Shown piece after piece: positions 23,183 through 24,702 of a stretch of 24,702 nucleotides of DNA. Position numbers and translations under genes: made by a program. The DNA is from DASYXW01 sp035934405 (GTDB taxonomy: Bacteria; Acidobacteriota; Terriglobia; UBA7540), in NCBI GenBank assembly GCA_035934405.1, contig DASYXW010000092.1, forward strand, positions 1 through 24,702, in the 5' to 3' direction. The notes below the pieces were generated by a model, which searched no databases, was not told where the DNA came from, and was given only the letters and a program-made list of their open reading frames with translations. The number at the start of each line of letters is the position of its first letter. The stretch's first letter is position 1.

Positions 23183-23705
23183 GTTGCTGGACGAGCTTGG
23201 CGTTCCCTACGCGCTTATCGGAGGCTTGGCTGTGATCAGCCGCGGCGTGGTCCGAGCCACGAAGGACGTGGACTTCATGGTGGACTGGCCGCGTGAGGAG
23301 GGAACATCGCTGGCGCGTTCGCTGAGCGAACGCGGCCTGTCTGCCACGTTTCGGCATGGTGATTTGTTTGACGACCCCGTCATCGGGCTGGTTCGTGCCT
23401 CGGTACCCACTTACGGCGCCACCATCCAGTGTGACATTTTGTTTTCTTCCCGCGCCTGGCAAGCGGAAGCGGTGCGGAGGGCGACTTCCCTGGAGCTGGA
23501 AGGATTTGCGGTGAAGGTTGTTCAAAGCGAGGACCTCTTTCTCCTCAAATTGCATTCGGGCGGACCGCAGGATCTGCTGGATGCCGCCGAGCTATTCCGG
23601 CTGCAAACACCGGCGGTCCGGACAGGGTGGAAGGGCGCTGCCTCGAAGCATCGCCTGAGTGGCGCCTACAAGCGTTGTCTGAAATTTTTGAAAGACACCG
23701 AGTGA
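23151..23705 (+). CDS. MNT/AbiEii-like nucleotidyltransferase-fold protein
   Basis: The 184-aa protein has the polymerase-beta-type nucleotidyltransferase core near its start: ALIGGLAVISRG (21-32) followed by TKDVDFMVD with the paired aspartates Asp39 and Asp41. SEDLFLLKLHSGGPQDLLDA about 40 residues before the end is the usual third element of DUF6036/AbiEii-type proteins. Members transfer nucleotides to protein or RNA targets, often as toxins or their neutralisers, or are uncharacterised. GGGAGG lies 3 nt before the start, and the ORF overlaps the preceding 70-aa ORF by 32 nt. The pair rides behind the VWFA gene. Activity and toxicity are inferred. Confidence 0.8.
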   Translation: MLKEALQRVARLLDELGVPYALIGGLAVISRGVVRATKDVDFMVDWPREEGTSLARSLSERGLSATFRHGDLFDDPVIGLVRASVPTYGATIQCDILFSSRAWQAEAVRRATSLELEGFAVKVVQSEDLFLLKLHSGGPQDLLDAAELFRLQTPAVRTGWKGAASKHRLSGAYKRCLKFLKDTE

Positions 23706-23739
23706 ACCGCGTCACTCAAGGTTCCGGCTGCCAGCCCGG

Positions 23740-23767
23740 CTACTGATAACTGATAACTGACTACTGC
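23740..23767. repeat. Heptad-period tandem repeat, NNACTGN x4
   Basis: Units CTACTGA, TAACTGA, TAACTGA, CTACTGC start at 23740, 23747, 23754 and 23761 with an exact 7-nt step, in the 118-bp spacer before the GMC oxidoreductase gene. No inverted partner arm was found here. Confidence 0.75.
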
Positions 23768-23823
23768 TTGTGTTAGACTTCCGCCCGCAACATCGGTAGG
23801 CTCTCTTCTTAGGTGATTCCAAG

Positions 23824-24702
23824 ATGCCGCAGGTCATCTCGAGTCCTAAAGTCTATGACGCCATCATCGTGGGCTCCGGAGCGGGCGGCGGAATGGCCGC
23901 GTATGTGCTCACTAAGGCGGGCGCCAAGTGCCTCATGCTCGAAGCCGGAAGTTGGTACGACACGCAAAAAGAATCGAAGATGCTGGAGTGGGCCTACAAC
24001 GCTCCCCACCGCGCCGCCTCGACACCCCAGAAGCCCTTCGGCTATTTCGACGCCACCACCAACGGCGGCTGGCAAGTGAAGGGGGAACCCTACACCAACG
24101 CCCAAGGCACGGATTTCCTGTGGTGGCGCGCGCGCATGCTGGGAGGCCGCACGAACCACTGGGGACGCATCGCGCTCCGCATGGGCCCCTACGACTTCAG
24201 ACCTTATAGCCGCGACGGCAAGGGTTTCGACTGGCCCATCACATACGATGACCTTGCCCCTTACTACGACAAGACCGAGGAACTGATCGGTGTTTTCGGC
24301 ACGCACGAGGGCCTCGAGAACACCCCCGACGGAAAGTTCCAGCCCGCGCCCGCGCCGCGCTGCTATGAGCTAGTGATCCAGAAAGCGAGCCGCAAGCTTG
24401 GCATTCCGTGCGTTCCGTCGCGCCACTCGATTCTGACGCGGCCGCTCAACGGCCGTCCGGCTTGCCACTACTGCTCGCAGTGCGGACGGAGTTGCGCTAC
24501 CTCTTCGAACTTCTCCTCGCCTACAGTCCTTCTGCCTCCGGCGCTCGCGACCGGGAATCTGGAGATTCGCTGCGACGCCATGGCCCGCGAGGTGCTCGTG
24601 AACCAGGACGGCTTGGCCGCCGGCGTCTCCTACGTCGACAAGAAGACGCGGAAGGAAATGCAGGTGCGTGGCAAGGTTGTGGTGTTGGCGGCGAGCGCCT
24701 GC
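23824..24702 (+). CDS. GMC-family FAD-dependent oxidoreductase, N-terminal part
   Basis: The first 293 codons are open to the window edge. The FAD-binding GSGAGGGMAA (17-26), with the ribose-binding acid in LMLEAG (about 37-42), opens the protein. GGRTNHWGRIALRMGPYDF (107-125) is the GMC region near the flavin, and WPITYDDLAPYYDK follows. A four-cysteine motif, CHYCSQCGRSC (Cys214, 217, 220, 224), has CX2CX2CX3C spacing. The likely role is oxidation of a sugar or alcohol by the flavin, possibly with electrons leaving through an Fe-S cluster; the substrate is unknown. The catalytic His of the C-terminal domain is outside the window. No Tat or Sec signal is visible at the N-terminus. Confidence 0.88.
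   Translation, partial: MPQVISSPKVYDAIIVGSGAGGGMAAYVLTKAGAKCLMLEAGSWYDTQKESKMLEWAYNAPHRAASTPQKPFGYFDATTNGGWQVKGEPYTNAQGTDFLWWRARMLGGRTNHWGRIALRMGPYDFRPYSRDGKGFDWPITYDDLAPYYDKTEELIGVFGTHEGLENTPDGKFQPAPAPRCYELVIQKASRKLGIPCVPSRHSILTRPLNGRPACHYCSQCGRSCATSSNFSSPTVLLPPALATGNLEIRCDAMAREVLVNQDGLAAGVSYVDKKTRKEMQVRGKVVVLAASAC

Overview
The window (about 24.7 kb, GC-rich) looks like chromosomal DNA of an acidobacterium. Three things suggest this: a secreted VWFA protein of the type expanded in Acidobacteriota, a bacillithiol glycosyltransferase (BshA) next to Gram-negative type IV pilus genes, and spacers filled with short-period degenerate repeats and GTAG-headed hairpin repeats. This is inference; there is no rRNA or other phylogenetic marker here.

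Layout. The left edge (1-355) holds the first 17 codons of an IS5-like transposase, two near-identical direct repeats and two GC hairpins. From 12711 down to 356 nearly everything is on the minus strand. Read 5'->3' it is: a small excisionase-type HTH gene, pilM-pilN-pilO-pilP-pilQ (type IV pilus assembly platform and secretin), an M24 aminopeptidase P-like gene, accB and accC (biotin carrier and biotin carboxylase), thiE, and two APC amino acid permeases. A consensus-like leftward promoter in an AT-rich island (13438-13467) probably starts the pil transcript. A MacB-type ABC permease (13576-14793, minus) is divergent from a two-component pair: an OmpR-type regulator and a membrane sensor kinase (15087-17686, plus).

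The right half is more accessory. It holds a protein with the ANRxNAxKSTGPRTPEGK motif behind a strong promoter, a small exported protein starting at TTG, bshA, a convergent CDF metal-efflux gene that also starts at TTG, a VWFA protein overlapping a 70-aa ORF that in turn overlaps a MNT/AbiEii-like nucleotidyltransferase (possible toxin-antitoxin-like pair), and the first 293 codons of a GMC oxidoreductase with a CX2CX2CX3C motif.

The most interesting structure is outside the genes. First, at least six spacers carry degenerate tandem repeats with a strict 7-nt (once 8-nt) period. The sequence differs at each locus but the period is the same, and the arrays are often arranged as two inverted arms able to form a hairpin. 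At one convergent junction the arms form the C-terminal codons of both genes. Second, two loci (19323-19421 and 21671-21720) are inverted pairs of GTAG + hairpin units with covarying stems, which is the REPIN architecture. All statements come from reading the sequence; no database search was run.
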